DNA of 40,714 bases from Oscillospiraceae bacterium (lineage in GTDB: Bacteria > Bacillota > Clostridia > Oscillospirales > Ruminococcaceae). The translations under genes and the position numbers were made by a program. The notes beneath the pieces were generated by a model, which worked only from the letters and a program-made list of their open reading frames with translations, had not been told where the DNA came from and searched no databases. Below are positions 14,507 through 22,991 of this stretch, piece by piece. The stretch spans positions 1-40,714 of the forward strand of contig CAADVD010000014.1 in assembly GCA_900752435.1 (NCBI GenBank), given 5' to 3'. Every line of letters begins with the position of its first letter. The stretch's first letter is position 1.

Positions 14507-15472
14507 TTACGAAATCGCTTGTCCGATAAAATCACTCATACGTCGGCGGTATTCATCATTGTAATCCAGCCAGACTTCCGTATGTTCACTGTCTGGAACT
14601 GTCCAGATTTGCTTGTTTGAATGCGCAACAGCACGGTAGATGTCATCCCCCATAAAATCAGGCGTGAGCGTATCCGCTTCGCTGTTAATGATGAAAACAG
14701 GAACCTCCGTATGCGCGACGGCGGCAGGAACGTCGGCGTCTTGATAGGAAAAATGAAGTTTTAGGTTATTAACCACATTGCCGCAGAACAGCATATAACC
14801 AATCGGAATGCCGGTATCCATTCGTTCCATTTCGGCCGTGAGCATCGCTTCCATACTGCTGACTGGACAGTCCAGTATCGCAAAATCCACGGATTCATTA
14901 ACCGTAGAATCCAACAGCGCCAGTCCCACCGTTGCTCCACCCATGGAGGTTCCCCACAGGCCAATGTGTTTGTCCGGCGCTTCTGCTGTGGTTTGTTGAA
15001 CCAAGTCAATGACATCGTATTTTTCCCAATACCCGAAGGTGGTGTAGGGAGCGGTATTCTCACCGGAGCTTCTTTGGTCATAGGTAATGACATTATAGCC
15101 TTGTTCCAAGAAATATGCCGCCAGAGGATAATTGGAATATCGGTTTCCGCCCATGCCGTGCACAAGAATGACGGTATCGTGATTTTTGTTTGCGGCATCG
15201 ACAGCATAAAGATAATCGCCCGGAATGGTGTGTCCGTCCAAGGTGGAGGGGACCTCTATTTTTTCGACTCGGTATTGGCGGAGCATCTCTTCATAATCCA
15301 GATTGTAAGTTTCCCAGAAGGAGTCGCCCACACCAGTGGTTTCTTCGTTGGTCACCAACTGCGAGGTGCTTTTAAATACTTGTTCGCCAATGAAGTAAGA
15401 CAGGCCAAAGAAGAAAAGGATAAGCACAAGAATGATTGACAGTAAAATAATACGTCGTTTTTTGTGTTTCAT
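14507..15472 (-). CDS. Membrane-anchored alpha/beta hydrolase
   Basis: 321 aa. One N-terminal membrane segment (IILLSIILVLILFFFGLSYF, residues 8-27) precedes an extracellular alpha/beta hydrolase domain. The oxyanion-region motif VILVHGMGGNRYS (101-113), nucleophile elbow GTSMGG with Ser176, acid Asp267 in NSEADTL and His297 in DSEHTEV complete the triad. Similar Firmicute proteins are annotated as peptidase- or lysophospholipase-like hydrolases; the substrate is unknown. The start at 15472 follows CAGGAG; the frame remains open to 15550 without a start signal. Confidence 0.88.
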   Translation of the reverse strand: MKHKKRRIILLSIILVLILFFFGLSYFIGEQVFKSTSQLVTNEETTGVGDSFWETYNLDYEEMLRQYRVEKIEVPSTLDGHTIPGDYLYAVDAANKNHDTVILVHGMGGNRYSNYPLAAYFLEQGYNVITYDQRSSGENTAPYTTFGYWEKYDVIDLVQQTTAEAPDKHIGLWGTSMGGATVGLALLDSTVNESVDFAILDCPVSSMEAMLTAEMERMDTGIPIGYMLFCGNVVNNLKLHFSYQDADVPAAVAHTEVPVFIINSEADTLTPDFMGDDIYRAVAHSNKQIWTVPDSEHTEVWLDYNDEYRRRMSDFIGQAIS

Positions 15473-15494
15473 GAGCAGCACTCCTGTAAATAAG

Positions 15495-15512
15495 TTGTTA
15501 TAATCATAACAA
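15495..15512 (-). promoter_or_regulatory. Inverted repeat at the hydrolase promoter
   Basis: TTGTTAT-AATC-ATAACAA, perfect 7-bp arms, about 25 bases before the ATG at 15472 and overlapping the only TATAA-like box in the gap. Possible operator. Confidence 0.4.
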
Positions 15513-15562
15513 ATGAACAGGAGACAGTCAAGAAACCAACGATTGCGCAAGACGATTTTTTG

Positions 15563-16759
15563 TCACCCATTGGTTGCGTCACTTTGCTTCACGGCACGCA
15601 CCAACACACCAATCAGCAGCAACAGCAGGATTGGGAACACCAACGCCGCCGTCAGTCCCCATTTCAGTTCGCCGTCAGCCAGACTGGATACCCAACCGAC
15701 CAAACCCGGTCCTGCCGCACAGCCGACATCGCCGCCCAGCGCCAGTAGAGCAAACAGCGCCGTGCCGCCCTGCGGACAATACGCACTGGACAGACTGAAG
15801 GTTCCCGGCCATAGAATCCCTACGGACAATCCGCACAGCGCACACCCCACCAGCGACAACAGCGGCATCGGAGAGAAAGCGGCGAGCAGGTAGCTGGCAA
15901 TGCACAGCACGCCGCTGCCGGCAATGAATCGTTTCAAATTGAGTTTGGCGCCGAATTTGCCGTAAAACGCGCGCGATACGCCCATCAGTACCGCAAAGGC
16001 ACAGGGACCCAGCAAATCGCCCATCGTTTTGGATACTTGCAATCCCGATTCGGCGAACAGCGACGTCCACTGCGACATCGCCTGCTCGGACGCACCGGCA
16101 CAAATCATCAACAGCAGAAACACCCAAAACAGCTTCATGGAAAACAGCTTGCGGATGGGCAGGGAAGCCTCCTCACTGTGAATGGTATTCAGGGGTACGT
16201 TTAAAAACAAAAAGGTATTGAACAGCGGTACAAGCGCCCAAAGCACCGACAGAATGGTCCAGTGCTCCGTACCAACACTCACAAAGAAAACGGTGGACAA
16301 CAGCACCACGCTCACATGTCCCCAGCAGTAAAATGAATGCAGTAAGCTCATCGCGGACGCTTTTTCATCGCCGGGAAGCGATTCCACAATCGGACTCACG
16401 AGCACCTCGATTAAGCCGCCGCCCACCGCATTGATGAGCACGGCGGCGATCAGACCGGCGTAAGCGCTGGGAAACACAAACGGAAATATCCCCATGCCAG
16501 CCAAACCGACGGTGCAAAAAATATGTGCACCGACAATGCAGGTGCGGTAGCCGATTTTATCCACAAATTTTGCCGCCAGCGCATCGATTAGCATTTGCAT
16601 GGCAAAGTTGACGGAAATCAACAATCCAATTTTGTCCAGTGAAATGGAAAATTGATTTTGAAAGGTGACAAACAGCAGAGGTGCAAGGTTGTTGACAATG
16701 GCCTGTGTGATGTAGCCCAAGTAGCAGGCATTTCGTGTATGCTTATACTGAAGTTGCAT
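15563..16759 (-). CDS. Major facilitator superfamily transporter
   Basis: 398 aa with about twelve hydrophobic segments. The MFS loop 2-3 region reads AAKFVDKIGYRTCIVGAHIF (family motif GxxxDxxGxR). Overall it resembles the sugar/fucose-permease-like branch (YLGYITQAIVNNLAPLLFV start, TFQNQFSISLDKIGLL). AAGGAG lies 11 bases before the ATG. It follows the AAC(3)-family gene by 29 bases on the same strand and the LacI regulator one gene further up, so a LacI-controlled export or uptake unit is plausible. The substrate is unknown. Confidence 0.88.
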   Translation of the reverse strand: MQLQYKHTRNACYLGYITQAIVNNLAPLLFVTFQNQFSISLDKIGLLISVNFAMQMLIDALAAKFVDKIGYRTCIVGAHIFCTVGLAGMGIFPFVFPSAYAGLIAAVLINAVGGGLIEVLVSPIVESLPGDEKASAMSLLHSFYCWGHVSVVLLSTVFFVSVGTEHWTILSVLWALVPLFNTFLFLNVPLNTIHSEEASLPIRKLFSMKLFWVFLLLMICAGASEQAMSQWTSLFAESGLQVSKTMGDLLGPCAFAVLMGVSRAFYGKFGAKLNLKRFIAGSGVLCIASYLLAAFSPMPLLSLVGCALCGLSVGILWPGTFSLSSAYCPQGGTALFALLALGGDVGCAAGPGLVGWVSSLADGELKWGLTAALVFPILLLLLIGVLVRAVKQSDATNG

Positions 16760-16788
16760 GTTCTGAGATACTCCTTGAATGGAAAAGA

Positions 16789-17580
16789 TTACGCCCGGTT
16801 CTGTTCAATCCAGCGGACAGCAAAATCGACCAGTTCGCGCTGACGCATCAGCTTCACAGCGGCATTGCCGATGGTTCCGCAGGAAACGGCGTGCTCCTGT
16901 TCAAACGCCGCACCGATTGCGGCAAAGTCCGCACCGTCCACGTACAGCGTGTCATAGGTTACCCATTGCCGCACGCCACTCACCAGCATGGCACTGCTTT
17001 CCTGAACGTTGTGCTTGCTCGGGTAGTTGGCTTTGGCATCCGCTAAATGCAGAGATGTGTTTTTGTCATAACCCACGCCGAGCAAAAGGACAGATCCGTC
17101 CTTTTCGTACAGCTTATCGAGCGGCGAACCAACGCCGAAAATATTGGACAAATCGTGATTTTGGGTGAAATAGTCCGCATATTTGCCGACGGCCGCCACC
17201 GAGCGCGCCGGATGGTCGCTTCGTTTGGCGTTCGGCCAAGAGCGGAACATTTCCGCAACCGCCCCCATGGTGTTGGTCGGGGTAATGGCCTTGTCATAAG
17301 CCGGCCAATGGGCGCGGATGAGCGGCCACCATTCCTCCGGTTCTTCCCAGTGTACACCGGCGGAGGGGTCTAGATTTTTCCAGCTTTGCGTGGGCATCAT
17401 GACGGTGCCTTCACTGCCGACTGTTTCCAGCAGAGCTTCAATGACGATTTGTGCGCCGCCGCAGACAAAGCCGAATTGCTTGAGGGCTGTGTGCACCATC
17501 AGGTGCATTCCGGGCTTCACACCCAATGCTTGCAGTCCGTTGATCAGGTCTTCTTTTAAAACGATGGCTCGTTGTTCCAT
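16789..17580 (-). CDS. AAC(3)-family N-acetyltransferase
   Basis: 263 aa, normal length for the family (PF02522, antibiotic_NAT/YokD). Conserved parts are GVKPGMHLMVHTALKQFG, the TVMMPTQSW strand, SDHPARSVAAVG, and LLLGVGYDKNTSLHLAD with the catalytic-site His. Characterised members acetylate the 3-amino group of 2-deoxystreptamine aminoglycosides; many chromosomal relatives such as YokD have no proven drug activity, so resistance should not be assumed. The start at 17580 is preferred because AAAGGAG lies about 10 bases upstream; upstream codons to 17655 lack a ribosome binding site. Confidence 0.85.
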   Translation of the reverse strand: MEQRAIVLKEDLINGLQALGVKPGMHLMVHTALKQFGFVCGGAQIVIEALLETVGSEGTVMMPTQSWKNLDPSAGVHWEEPEEWWPLIRAHWPAYDKAITPTNTMGAVAEMFRSWPNAKRSDHPARSVAAVGKYADYFTQNHDLSNIFGVGSPLDKLYEKDGSVLLLGVGYDKNTSLHLADAKANYPSKHNVQESSAMLVSGVRQWVTYDTLYVDGADFAAIGAAFEQEHAVSCGTIGNAAVKLMRQRELVDFAVRWIEQNRA

Positions 17581-17643
17581 AGCTTGTATGCTCCTTTTCA
17601 TAGAATCATCTTTATAGTAGCACAAAAGCGCGGCGTCGCAAGA

Positions 17644-17659
17644 GGTTAAACGCATAACC
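17644..17659 (-). promoter_or_regulatory. LacI-type operator upstream of the AAC(3)-MFS genes
   Basis: GGTTATGCGTTTAACC on the minus strand has perfect GGTTA/TAACC arms and a CG near the centre. It sits between the LacI gene and the AAC(3)-family gene, two bases before a weak TTGCGA...TATAAA promoter (19-base spacer). Confidence 0.45.
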
Positions 17660-17709
17660 CGTTACAAAATTTCCATCACAATTTTAGGCAATCTGAATAC
17701 ACCTCTTCA

Positions 17710-18759
17710 TCAGCGAAGTGGACGCACACTGCCGCGCACCATCAGCTCCACCGGCAGAACAACATCGGAAACCTCCCGTTCCCCTTGAATCAAGCAGTTC
17801 AGCAGTTGCACCGCATACGCCGCACGTTTGGCCGTATCCTGCCGAATGGTGGTGAGTGCCGGCCGCACCAAAGCCGCCGCCGGAATGTCGTCAAATCCGG
17901 CAACGGACACCGTATCCGGTACACGCCGGCCATCGTCCTGCAAGGCATTGAGCAGTTCAATGGCGTATGCATCCGATGCACAGAAAAACGCCGTCGCATC
18001 GGGCCGCGACGCCTGAAGAGGAAGATAGCAGGAAAGACGCTCACTTTGACGAACAGGCAGAAGAGCAAGCGAAACGTCCTGTTCATCCAAACCATATTCG
18101 CGGGCGGCCTGCCGCAGTCCCAGCAAGCGGTCATGATCCATGCAGATGTCGTTGTCGGCTAAAAATACAATCCGCCGATGGCCATTTTGAATCAGATGGC
18201 GTCCCATTTGATAGCCGCCGTCAAAATCATCGATAGCGATGTTGGCATAACGGCCATGCGCAGTACGGTCAGCCGTATGCGGCTGATAGCCGTCCAGCGT
18301 AACAAAAGGAATGCGCATTTGACTGCGCAGATGGTCATAATCCTGTTCACAGAAACCGAGCAGAATCAATCCGGCCATGTTCCACATGGAAGCATACTGC
18401 GCCAGTGTGTTCGGGTCGGAGGTTTTCTTAAGCATCATAAAATAACCGTATGCATCAATCTCCGTAGCCAGCGAGCCGATGAGCGCAGACAAAAACGGGT
18501 CATGCAGGGTTTGGTTTTCGTACTTGACATCGTCGGACACCACCACGCAGATCAGCTTGGAGCTGTTCTGTGCCAGCAAGACGGCGGCCATATTGGGGAT
18601 GTACTGCTTTTCCTCCAAGAGTTGTTGGACGCGCCGAACGGTTTCGTCCGAAATCTTTTTGGTTTTGCCGTGAATGACATTGGAAACGGTGGCAGTGCTC
18701 ACGCCCAATTCCTCGGCAATGTCGAGAATGCGGACGCGGCGGGGCTGTTCGTTTGGCAT
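17710..18759 (-). CDS. LacI-family transcriptional regulator
   Basis: 349 aa. N-terminal helix-turn-helix VRILDIAEELGVSTATVSNV (residues 8-27) and hinge YIPNMAAVLLAQNSS, then a sugar-binding-protein-like effector domain with the conserved VAGFDDIPAAALVRPALTTI near the end. GGAAGGAG precedes the ATG. Directly downstream on the same strand lie the AAC(3)-family and MFS genes, the likely targets. It starts only about 30 bases after the pfkA terminator, with no room for a strong separate promoter, so some pfkA read-through may express it. Confidence 0.9.
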   Translation of the reverse strand: MPNEQPRRVRILDIAEELGVSTATVSNVIHGKTKKISDETVRRVQQLLEEKQYIPNMAAVLLAQNSSKLICVVVSDDVKYENQTLHDPFLSALIGSLATEIDAYGYFMMLKKTSDPNTLAQYASMWNMAGLILLGFCEQDYDHLRSQMRIPFVTLDGYQPHTADRTAHGRYANIAIDDFDGGYQMGRHLIQNGHRRIVFLADNDICMDHDRLLGLRQAAREYGLDEQDVSLALLPVRQSERLSCYLPLQASRPDATAFFCASDAYAIELLNALQDDGRRVPDTVSVAGFDDIPAAALVRPALTTIRQDTAKRAAYAVQLLNCLIQGEREVSDVVLPVELMVRGSVRPLR

Positions 18760-18788
18760 GGCAAGTCTCCTTCCAATAAATGAGAAAA

Positions 18789-18820
18789 CAGGAGGACAAA
18801 GCGAATGCTTTGTCCTCCTG
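18789..18820 (-). terminator. Terminator of pfkA
   Basis: Minus strand CAGGAGGACAAAGC, loop ATTC, GCTTTGTCCTCCTG, then TTTTCTCATTT. Perfect 14-bp stem 15 bases past the pfkA stop. Confidence 0.8.
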
Positions 18821-18834
18821 CAAGTCCGTTGCAG

Positions 18835-19914
18835 CTAATCTCCGAATGAAATTCCCATATCCTTTGCAACCTGAATCATCTGGTCGTCCGGCGAAACCAA
18901 TTTTGCTTTACCGGCAATGTCGGTCAGCTTATTTTCGGTAATGACCCCTTTGACCATGGCAACGGTCACGCCGTATTTTTTCTCCTTAATGAGTCTGGCT
19001 GCATAAGCGCCGAACTGTGTGGACAGCACGCGGTCATACGCAGACGGATTGCCTCCGCGCTGTAAATGACCCGGAATGACGACACGGGTTTCACAGCCGG
19101 TTTTGTCTTCCACATAAGCGGCAATTTTATCGGAAATGGTTTTGAAGCCGTCTTCCGTTCTTTTGCGCAGGCGTTCTTTGCGCTTCATTTTCGCTTCATC
19201 CTCGGTCATCGCCCCTTCGGCAACGGCAATGATGGAGAACGCTTTGCCATTGTCGGCGCGCCGTTTTACGGCTTTGGCGACTTTGGCCATGTCAAACGGG
19301 ATTTCCGGCAGCAGGATGATGTCTGCGCCGCCTGCCATACCGGCATACAAGGTGAGCCAGCCGGTTTTGTTGCCCATCAGCTCCACCACCATGACGCGCC
19401 CGTGGCTGGCCGCCGTGGTGTGAATTTTGTCGATGGCATCCGTGGCAATGTTCATAGCAGAGTGGAAGCCAAAGGTCACATCCGTGCCATAGAGGTCGTT
19501 GTCAATGGTTTTCGGCAGACCGATGATATTCAGCCCCTCTTCGGACAGCAGAGCCGCTGTTTTGTGCGTGCCGTTGCCGCCCAGAATCAACAGGCAGTCC
19601 AAGCCCATCTTCTTGTAATTTTCTTTCATATTTTTAACTTTGTCCACGTTGTCTTCACCGATGACGCGCATTTGCTTGAACGGCTGTCTGGACGTACCCA
19701 GAATCGTGCCGCCCAGTGTCAGAATACCGGAGAAATCCGATTGCTGCATCACCTTGTATTCGCCTTCAATCAGACCGCGGTAACCGTCGATGATGCCGAT
19801 GATTTCAATGTCGTCCATGAGCTGGTAAGCGGCTTTGGCCACACCGCGAATTACAGCGTTCAACCCCGGACAGTCGCCGCCGCTTGTCAAAATACCAATT
19901 CTTTTCTTTGCCAT
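18835..19914 (-). CDS. pfkA: 6-phosphofructokinase
   Basis: 359 aa. Phosphorylates fructose 6-phosphate in glycolysis. Motifs: TSGGDCPGLNAVIRG (10-24), nucleotide-site GGNGT (112-116), and PKTIDND (134-140) with catalytic Asp138. In E. coli numbering, Gly at position 104 indicates ATP use while Lys at 124 is the residue found in PPi-type and mixed group-III enzymes, so this belongs to the mixed class, probably ATP-dependent. The Asn in GGNGT replaces the usual metal-contacting Asp. The start follows AAGGGGTG. It is the last gene of a long minus-strand series and ends in a strong terminator. Confidence 0.93.
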   Translation of the reverse strand: MAKKRIGILTSGGDCPGLNAVIRGVAKAAYQLMDDIEIIGIIDGYRGLIEGEYKVMQQSDFSGILTLGGTILGTSRQPFKQMRVIGEDNVDKVKNMKENYKKMGLDCLLILGGNGTHKTAALLSEEGLNIIGLPKTIDNDLYGTDVTFGFHSAMNIATDAIDKIHTTAASHGRVMVVELMGNKTGWLTLYAGMAGGADIILLPEIPFDMAKVAKAVKRRADNGKAFSIIAVAEGAMTEDEAKMKRKERLRKRTEDGFKTISDKIAAYVEDKTGCETRVVIPGHLQRGGNPSAYDRVLSTQFGAYAARLIKEKKYGVTVAMVKGVITENKLTDIAGKAKLVSPDDQMIQVAKDMGISFGD

Positions 19915-19966
19915 AGTAAGACACCCCTTCATTCAAATAGTGGAAACAACGCAGAAATTAGTTGTT

Positions 19967-20506
19967 TCAAAATGTAAACTTGCTGGAGAACTGCCGCAGA
20001 TGCGGAAATGTCACCGTTCCCACCAATCCCGTCAGCAGACCCATCGGAATGGACAACGCCAACAAAACCGGCAGATAGGACAAAATCGCCGCGGACTGAA
20101 AATAAACCATGGCACAGAGTACCTGCCCCAAGTTGTGACAGGCCGCACCGGCCACACTGATGCCAAATAGGGAAAACCAGCTCCCATATCCGCGAAACAG
20201 CACCGCCATACAAAACAGCGCCAGCAAACCGCCGCTCAAGCTGAACAGCAAAGCGGATACCGAACCAAACAGCACGTTTTGCAGCAGACAGCGCACCACC
20301 ACAATGCACACCGCATACCGCTTGTCCAAAAAGCCAAGCGCAAACAGCGTCACGATGTTTGCCAGTCCCAGCTTGATACCCGGAACGGAAATCAGCGCCT
20401 GAATGGGAAGCAGATGCTCCAGAAAGGCGAGCGCAAACGCAAGTGCAGTCAGCATACCGCAGAGCGTCACGCGCCTAGCCGCCGTTTTGTCAGCCAACAA
20501 CGACAT
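19967..20506 (-). CDS. Gx transporter family / heptaprenyl diphosphate synthase component I-like membrane protein
   Basis: 179 aa with about five or six hydrophobic segments. The family pattern LGLANIVTLFALGFLDKRYA, GSVSALLFSLSGGLLALFCM and CHNLGQVLCAMVYF identifies the Hpre_diP_synt_I/Gx (PF07456) family, ECF S-component-like proteins usually found beside NusG-II and ApbE genes. It overlaps the NusG-II gene by 17 bases; GGGGAGG lies just before the ATG at 20506, favouring this start over the open frame to 20539. Probably participates in transport for, or assembly of, an extracytoplasmic redox system; the exact role is unknown. Confidence 0.82.
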   Translation of the reverse strand: MSLLADKTAARRVTLCGMLTALAFALAFLEHLLPIQALISVPGIKLGLANIVTLFALGFLDKRYAVCIVVVRCLLQNVLFGSVSALLFSLSGGLLALFCMAVLFRGYGSWFSLFGISVAGAACHNLGQVLCAMVYFQSAAILSYLPVLLALSIPMGLLTGLVGTVTFPHLRQFSSKFTF

Positions 20507-20876
20507 CCACCTCCCCAGCTCGGTCGGACACAATTTCAATCACCACACGGTTGGGCAGACAGACGATGGACTGTCCCGGCGCATGAATCCAGCCGGTATC
20601 TACACAAAGCTGATTGGGACAATCCGAATGCGCAATGCAAACGCGTCCATTCTCAATGACAACGGTGTTTTTGTAGTCGCCGTCCAGAGTCAGCGTTTGG
20701 CGTTTGGTTTCCTCTAAGTCTACACTTGTCATTATAACATTATTTTGGGTGATAATACAAACCTTTTTCTCAGATTTCGGTAAAAAAATAAAACCCAGCA
20801 CCAAAAGCGCCAAAAGAACAACTGCCAACAGAATCAGCCAATCGCCTTTTCGGAACATGGTGCTAAATTTTTTCAT
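20490..20876 (-). CDS. NusG domain II-containing protein
   Basis: 128 aa. One N-terminal membrane segment (WLILLAVVLLALLVLGFIF) followed by a small beta domain. IENGRVCIAHSDCPNQLCVD followed by TGWIHAPGQSIVCLPNRVVI is the NusG_II (PF07009) signature with paired cysteines. These secreted-domain proteins commonly sit between apbE and Gx genes, as here (12 bases after apbE, 17-base overlap with Gx). Function not established; probably acts outside the membrane with the flavinylation machinery. Confidence 0.85.
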   Translation of the reverse strand: MKKFSTMFRKGDWLILLAVVLLALLVLGFIFLPKSEKKVCIITQNNVIMTSVDLEETKRQTLTLDGDYKNTVVIENGRVCIAHSDCPNQLCVDTGWIHAPGQSIVCLPNRVVIEIVSDRAGEVDVVVG

Positions 20877-20888
20877 CAGAGAACCTCC

Positions 20889-21878
20889 TCAATCCGCAGG
20901 CGTAAATACCTCCTGCAAGCCGTCGGTGCAAAAAATTTCGCCGTCGTGTGTGATAAAGACAGCTTCCATCCCATCCTGTGCGCGGACAAACTGCATGGCG
21001 CGGTCCAATCCCATCACAAACAGCGCGGTGGAATAGCCATCGGCCAGCGTTGCGCTGTCATGAATCACGGTCACGCTGGCCAGCTCATTGTCCGCCGGAT
21101 AACCGGTGAACGGGTCGAAAATATGGTGATAGCGAACACCGTCCTGCTCAAAACAACGCTGGTAATCACCGGAAGTCACCACCGCCTTGTTGGAGAGCGT
21201 CAGCGTACCGGCCAGCCGATTGGGATGAGCCGGATCCGCAATGCCGACCTTCCAGTTCCGCCCGTCGATTTGTCCCAATACATACACATTGCCGCCCAGC
21301 GAAAGCATGGCGTTCTGCACACCCTGTTCTCGAAGCAGAGCGACCGCTTCATCTGTGGCAAACCCTTTTGCAATCGCGCCCAAGTCGAGCAGTACACCGT
21401 TTTGCAGGCTGACCGTGTCCGCTGTCAGCAGCAAATTTGCCTGACCGCTGTGAGAAAGCGCATCCTCCAGTTCTTTGCTTGAGGGTACCTGCTGGTTATC
21501 GCTTCCGAATCCCCAAAGATTACTCAAAGCACCAAGTGTAACATCCAAGCACCCGTCCGTTTCCGCAGAGATTTGCTGTGCCGTTTTCAGCAGACTTTGC
21601 GTTTCATCGGACAGTTCAGAGAGCGGAAGCGAACGCTCCCGGTTGAGCCGTGCCACATCGCTGTCTTCCATGGTTTTGGATAACGTGCGTTCCAGCTCCT
21701 CAACGCGCGCCTGCATCCGTTGAAGCGGCGCTGGGTCGGATGTATCGGGAAGACGGGCGGTCACAACGGTGTCCATGGCGAAAAATTCCGTGGACGCTTC
21801 TTGTCCAGAGTTGGCACAGCCGCCCAGCAAAAGCAAAGGCAGAAGAGCCAACGCTAACGCTTGTTTCCATCTTTTCAT
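20889..21878 (-). CDS. apbE: FAD:protein FMN transferase lipoprotein
   Basis: 329 aa. Signal peptide with lipobox LLGGC (lipidated Cys21). ApbE motifs: FFAMDTVVTARL (32-43), LDLGAIAKGFATDEA (164-178), and the C-terminal metal/FAD-site segment HDSATLADGYSTALFVMG. The enzyme transfers FMN from FAD to Thr/Ser of target proteins on the outer face of the membrane. Its start shares one base with the stop of the DUF3048 gene. No flavinylation substrate (FMN-binding domain protein, Rnf or Nqr subunit) is encoded in the window. Confidence 0.93.
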   Translation of the reverse strand: MKRWKQALALALLPLLLLGGCANSGQEASTEFFAMDTVVTARLPDTSDPAPLQRMQARVEELERTLSKTMEDSDVARLNRERSLPLSELSDETQSLLKTAQQISAETDGCLDVTLGALSNLWGFGSDNQQVPSSKELEDALSHSGQANLLLTADTVSLQNGVLLDLGAIAKGFATDEAVALLREQGVQNAMLSLGGNVYVLGQIDGRNWKVGIADPAHPNRLAGTLTLSNKAVVTSGDYQRCFEQDGVRYHHIFDPFTGYPADNELASVTVIHDSATLADGYSTALFVMGLDRAMQFVRAQDGMEAVFITHDGEIFCTDGLQEVFTPAD

Positions 21879-22960
21879 CAGGAGAAAGTGGTATTGTTGG
21901 CTTCGTCGTTGTAGGTAAATACGACCCAACTGTTTCCGGTGTTGACGGTCAATTCCTCACCGCTGGGCAGGGTATAGCGGATCCTGTCGTTCGGCGAGGG
22001 CTTGCTCCAGTTGACGGCGGTTTTGGTGCCGCGTGTGATGTAGTAGCCCGTGCCGCCGTCCTCCAGATGCAAATCGCGCAGGACGGGGTCATCACCGTAA
22101 CCGGTAATGTTGGCATAAAGCACGAATACGTTGTCAAGCATGACAGGAGCGTTGTTGCTGCCGTCAATATCCTGTTCGCCGAATTCCCACTTGCTGTACT
22201 GTGCGGTTGCAGCGTCGTAACGGAAGATGCACTCCACGCCGCTGGCAATTTGAACGGAAATTTCATTGGCGGCGGTATCCGAAAATGCAATCGGTGTTGC
22301 TTCCTTGTTGAACTGATACGCGTCCGGTGTATCCCAATTCATATCAATTTGATTTTCTTCGATGGCTTTCGGCAAACCGGAGGTTGCCAGCATGGCCGTG
22401 TGCTCCAAGGAATAGCCGGAATTGAGCCGATCTTCATCGCGGTAAAAGCATCCTGTGGACTTATTGCCATCCAGATGATCGACATCGTAGATATCGAGCC
22501 ATTCATAACCGGCATAGCTTCCGCCCCAATGGACAAACAGCGTGTGAAATGGCAGAGACAGCTCCACAAAATCGTGACGCGCCGAGCGCAGACCGCCAAC
22601 CGTCCCCACCTTGGTGTAATCGGAGTAGATGGACATGATGCGCGTCTGACTGCCCTCATACGGCCATTCATACACCAAGTCCGCCTGGGAGATGCCCATG
22701 TGCGGCCATGCATTGTGGGAGTTGTTGATGATGAAGGAAACCGGCCTTTTGCCAATCATCGCGTCGCTCAAATCGGCTTCACCGGTAAGCGGATTGAGAT
22801 TTTGAGGTTCGGCTGGCTCGGAGGATACCGGTTCGGACGAAACCGGCGCCGAAGAAACGGGGAGAGAGGATACCGGTTCATTCTCCACTTGCTTGCAGCC
22901 GGCCATCGACATGACCAGCAGACAGGCCAACAGACGGAAGGCGGTTCGTTTGAATCTCAT
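21878..22960 (-). CDS. DUF3048 (YerB-like) lipoprotein
   Basis: 360 aa. Lipoprotein signal ending MSMAGC (Cys22), then a low-complexity linker of PVSS(L/A/E)P repeats (about residues 29-50). The DUF3048 domain follows (LNPLTGEADL, KRPVSFIINNSHNAWPHMGI, DLVYEWPYEGSQTRIMSIY, GTVGGLRSARHDFVEL), with its C-terminal half ending GEELTVNTGNSWVVF. YerB-like proteins are secreted and of unknown function. GAAAGGA precedes the ATG at 22960; the frame is open 45 codons further but without a start signal. Translationally coupled to apbE. Confidence 0.9.
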   Translation of the reverse strand: MRFKRTAFRLLACLLVMSMAGCKQVENEPVSSLPVSSAPVSSEPVSSEPAEPQNLNPLTGEADLSDAMIGKRPVSFIINNSHNAWPHMGISQADLVYEWPYEGSQTRIMSIYSDYTKVGTVGGLRSARHDFVELSLPFHTLFVHWGGSYAGYEWLDIYDVDHLDGNKSTGCFYRDEDRLNSGYSLEHTAMLATSGLPKAIEENQIDMNWDTPDAYQFNKEATPIAFSDTAANEISVQIASGVECIFRYDAATAQYSKWEFGEQDIDGSNNAPVMLDNVFVLYANITGYGDDPVLRDLHLEDGGTGYYITRGTKTAVNWSKPSPNDRIRYTLPSGEELTVNTGNSWVVFTYNDEANNTTFS

Positions 22961-22991
22961 AAAATCAAATCCTTTCGGAATGTTTTCTGTG

